From NCBI GenBank assembly GCA_023426765.1, contig JAEZBW010000318.1, forward strand, positions 1 through 6,474: DNA of 6,474 nucleotides, written 5' to 3'. Below the pieces are notes generated by a model. That model had not been told where the DNA came from. It searched no databases and was given only the letters and a program-made list of their open reading frames with translations. A program made the translations under genes and the position numbers. Shown here piece after piece: positions 4,608-6,474 of this stretch. Each line of letters opens with the position of its first letter. Position 1 is the first letter of the stretch. Source of the DNA: Bacillota bacterium (GTDB taxonomy: Bacteria > Bacillota > Clostridia > DSM-8532).

Positions 4608-6323
4608 ATGAAATTTGAAAAGCTTGTGGGCAGCAGATTTAAAGAAAGGCCTTCGGACTGTGTCATCGACAGCCATGCGCTGATGCTGCGCGGCGGTTAT
4701 ATGAAGCTGGTCGCGAATGGTATCTTTTCATCCTTCATGCCGCTGCGCAGGATTGCGCGAAAAATCGAGCAGATCATCCGTGAGGAGATGGACGCCATTG
4801 ACGGGCAGGAGGTTCAGTTCCCAGTGGTTCTTCCTGCGTCATTGTGGCAGGAATCAGGGAGATATGAGAGCGTTGGGAATGAATTGGTTCGTTTATTCGA
4901 CCGCAACAAAAACCCGCTTATTTTAGGAATGACACATGAGGAAGCAGCTGTCCACCTGGTGCGGGAGTATGCAAACAGTTATACGAGATATCCGTTTATG
5001 ATCTATCAAATCCAAACAAAATTTCGGGACGAAGCGCGTCCAAGGGGCGGACTGATCCGGGTGCGGGAATTCACCATGAAGGACGCATACTCTTTCCATA
5101 CCTCGCAGGAAGACCTGGAACAGTATTATGACCGCTGCTTTAAAGCCTATGAAAGGATATTTAAACGTGCCGGGATCCCGGATGTGATTTCCGTAGCCTC
5201 TGATTCCGGGATGATGGGCGGAAAAATATCGCATGAATTTATGCTGTTAACACCTGTTGGTGAAGATTCTATCGCGCTATGCAGCGATTGTGGTTACCGG
5301 GCCAACATGGAAGCGGCTGAAAGCATTGTTCATAATGAATGCGATGCAATATCAAATCCACTTGAACTCGTTCATACGCCGGGTATGCATACTATCGAGG
5401 AGGTCAGTGCATTTTTGGGAACAACAGCCGAAAAATGCTGCAAAGCTGTGGTATATCAAAAGAATGCGGATGACAGCTATATTGTACTGTTTATTCGCGG
5501 CGATCTTGACGCCAATGAAACAAAACTTACGAATTTCCTCGGATATGAAATCCACCCTGCGGAGATTACGGAGGAAAGCGGTTTGAATGCCGGGTTTATA
5601 GGCCCATATGATCTCAACGGCAATTATACGGTTCTATTTGATAAATCTCTTAAAAACGCAAACAATCTTACCTGCGGCGGCAACACAGCAGAGTATCATT
5701 ATACCGGACTGGATATTGCCAGGGATTTAGGGTTGGTTGAATACCATGACTTTGCAAAGATCACGGAAGGGGGCATATGCCCGAAATGCGGCAAACCTTC
5801 CATCTCCATATCGCGGGGAATAGAAGTGGGGAACATCTTCCAGCTTGGAACGAAATATACGAAGTCAATGGATATGCAATATCTTGATACCGATGGTAAT
5901 GCTCATTACCCTGTTATGGGATGTTATGGCATTGGAGTGGGCAGACTCGCGGCTTCGGTATGTGAAGCTCATCATGATGATTATGGCCCCATCTGGCCAA
6001 TATCCATTGCGCCATGGCAGGTGCATTTATGTGCTGTTCGCCCGGATGACGCAGAGATTAAGGAGTATGCCGATAAATTGTATGCTCAGCTTGAAGCAAA
6101 CGGAATTGAAGTGATTTATGACGACAGGTCTGTCACTGCAGGCGTTATGTTTTCAGATGCCGACTTACTGGGCATTCCGGTTCGCGTCATCGTCAGCCCA
6201 CGGAATATGAAAGAAGACTGTTGTGAAATCGTCGCCAGAGATAAAAGCTTTTCGGTAAAAGCACCTTTGGATGCCGCACAGGAGAAAATCACCGAAATTG
6301 TTCGTCAATTGCTGAATGTATAA
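4608..6323 (+). CDS. proS: Prolyl-tRNA synthetase, bacterial type with editing domain
   Basis: This cytoplasmic enzyme attaches proline to tRNA-Pro using ATP. The 571-residue protein matches bacterial ProRS (E. coli 572). The class II catalytic core shows motif 1 around residues 46-80, the GMTHEEA segment (107-113), motif 2 FRDEARPRGGLIRVREFTMKDA (139-160) and motif 3 GCYGIGVGR (438-446). Residues about 225-395 form the inserted YbaK-like editing domain that clears Ala-tRNA-Pro. K279 falls at the number of the key E. coli lysine, and H364 in AEYHYTG may match E. coli His369. C225/C228 and C391/C394 flank the insertion as CxxC pairs. The C-terminal anticodon-binding domain spans about 470-571. 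The start at 4608 is set by GAGAGGTG (4594-4601); an upstream in-frame GTG at 4518 lies inside the T-box and cannot be the start. Expression is controlled by the T-box leader. Identity is certain. Confidence 0.98.
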   Translation: MKFEKLVGSRFKERPSDCVIDSHALMLRGGYMKLVANGIFSSFMPLRRIARKIEQIIREEMDAIDGQEVQFPVVLPASLWQESGRYESVGNELVRLFDRNKNPLILGMTHEEAAVHLVREYANSYTRYPFMIYQIQTKFRDEARPRGGLIRVREFTMKDAYSFHTSQEDLEQYYDRCFKAYERIFKRAGIPDVISVASDSGMMGGKISHEFMLLTPVGEDSIALCSDCGYRANMEAAESIVHNECDAISNPLELVHTPGMHTIEEVSAFLGTTAEKCCKAVVYQKNADDSYIVLFIRGDLDANETKLTNFLGYEIHPAEITEESGLNAGFIGPYDLNGNYTVLFDKSLKNANNLTCGGNTAEYHYTGLDIARDLGLVEYHDFAKITEGGICPKCGKPSISISRGIEVGNIFQLGTKYTKSMDMQYLDTDGNAHYPVMGCYGIGVGRLAASVCEAHHDDYGPIWPISIAPWQVHLCAVRPDDAEIKEYADKLYAQLEANGIEVIYDDRSVTAGVMFSDADLLGIPVRVIVSPRNMKEDCCEIVARDKSFSVKAPLDAAQEKITEIVRQLLNV

Positions 6324-6338
6324 GCAGTATAATAGCAG

Positions 6339-6374
6339 GCAGCAAGCCTGAAATCATACAGGCTTGCTGCTTTT
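6339..6374 (+). terminator. Strong intrinsic terminator of proS
   Basis: GCAGCAAGCCTG (6339-6350) and CAGGCTTGCTGC (6359-6370) form a perfect 12-bp stem with an 8-base loop, followed by TTTT (6371-6374). It lies 15 bases after the proS stop and closes the transcript. On the - strand no T-run follows, so it works mainly in the proS direction. Confidence 0.93.
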
Positions 6375-6401
6375 AATGCTGGAATAACCGAGTGCCGGGG
6401 T

Positions 6402-6473
6402 TCAAGGAACATCAATCCACTCTCCGACAGAAAGAACTTTACTGAACACTGTAGCCTGGGTAACCAGAACAGA
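6402..6473 (-). CDS. Possible C-terminal end of a convergent gene, partial
   Basis: On the - strand one frame enters from the window edge and runs 23 residues to TGA at 6404-6402. It reads TQATVFSKVLSVGEWIDVP at its end, a protein-like composition. A convergent gene beyond a proS terminator would be a normal arrangement. Another - strand frame and a + strand frame are also open over this short span, so this is weak. I recognise no family. Confidence 0.2.
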   Translation of the reverse strand, partial: SVLVTQATVFSKVLSVGEWIDVP

Positions 6474-6474
6474 G

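Overview
The window looks like a piece of a Clostridia-like (Firmicutes) chromosome. The strongest evidence is a proline-specific T-box riboswitch in front of a bacterial-type prolyl-tRNA synthetase gene. Purine-rich AGGAGG-type ribosome binding sites, sigma-A-like promoters, hairpin-plus-T terminators and moderate base composition fit the same picture. All confidently called genes lie on the + strand, but they appear to be separate transcription units rather than one operon.

Layout. Bases 1-74 hold two adjacent perfect inverted repeats. Bases 75-437 encode the C-terminal part of a TcmP/LCM-type SAM-dependent methyltransferase, which is partial in this window and may be a remnant. A possible 26-residue ORF overlaps its stop codon (434-514). 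A TetR-family regulator follows at 539-1126. A 258-base leader with a likely promoter and several small dyads precedes pgk (phosphoglycerate kinase, 1385-2653), which ends in an intrinsic terminator near 2720-2750. A gene-free AT-rich stretch of about 280 bases then carries nested inverted repeats and a promoter for a URO-D/MtaA-superfamily protein (3031-4134). Bases 4254-4578 hold a strong promoter, the T-box leader and its terminator. proS (4608-6323) follows and ends at a near-ideal terminator (6339-6374). The last 70 bases may hold the tail of a convergent gene on the - strand.

How the genes relate. pgk (glycolysis) and proS (translation) are housekeeping genes. The TetR gene and methyltransferase fragment form a small accessory module upstream. 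The URO-D-like gene stands alone, with no corrinoid protein or partner methyltransferase in view. I see no CRISPR array, transposase, phage gene, tRNA or rRNA, and no convincing new multi-gene system. The points most worth a second look are the PGK with an acidic residue in place of a 3-phosphoglycerate-binding arginine next to an insertion, the paired palindromes abutting the methyltransferase fragment, a palindrome inside the proS promoter spacer, and the nested repeats ahead of the URO-D-like gene.
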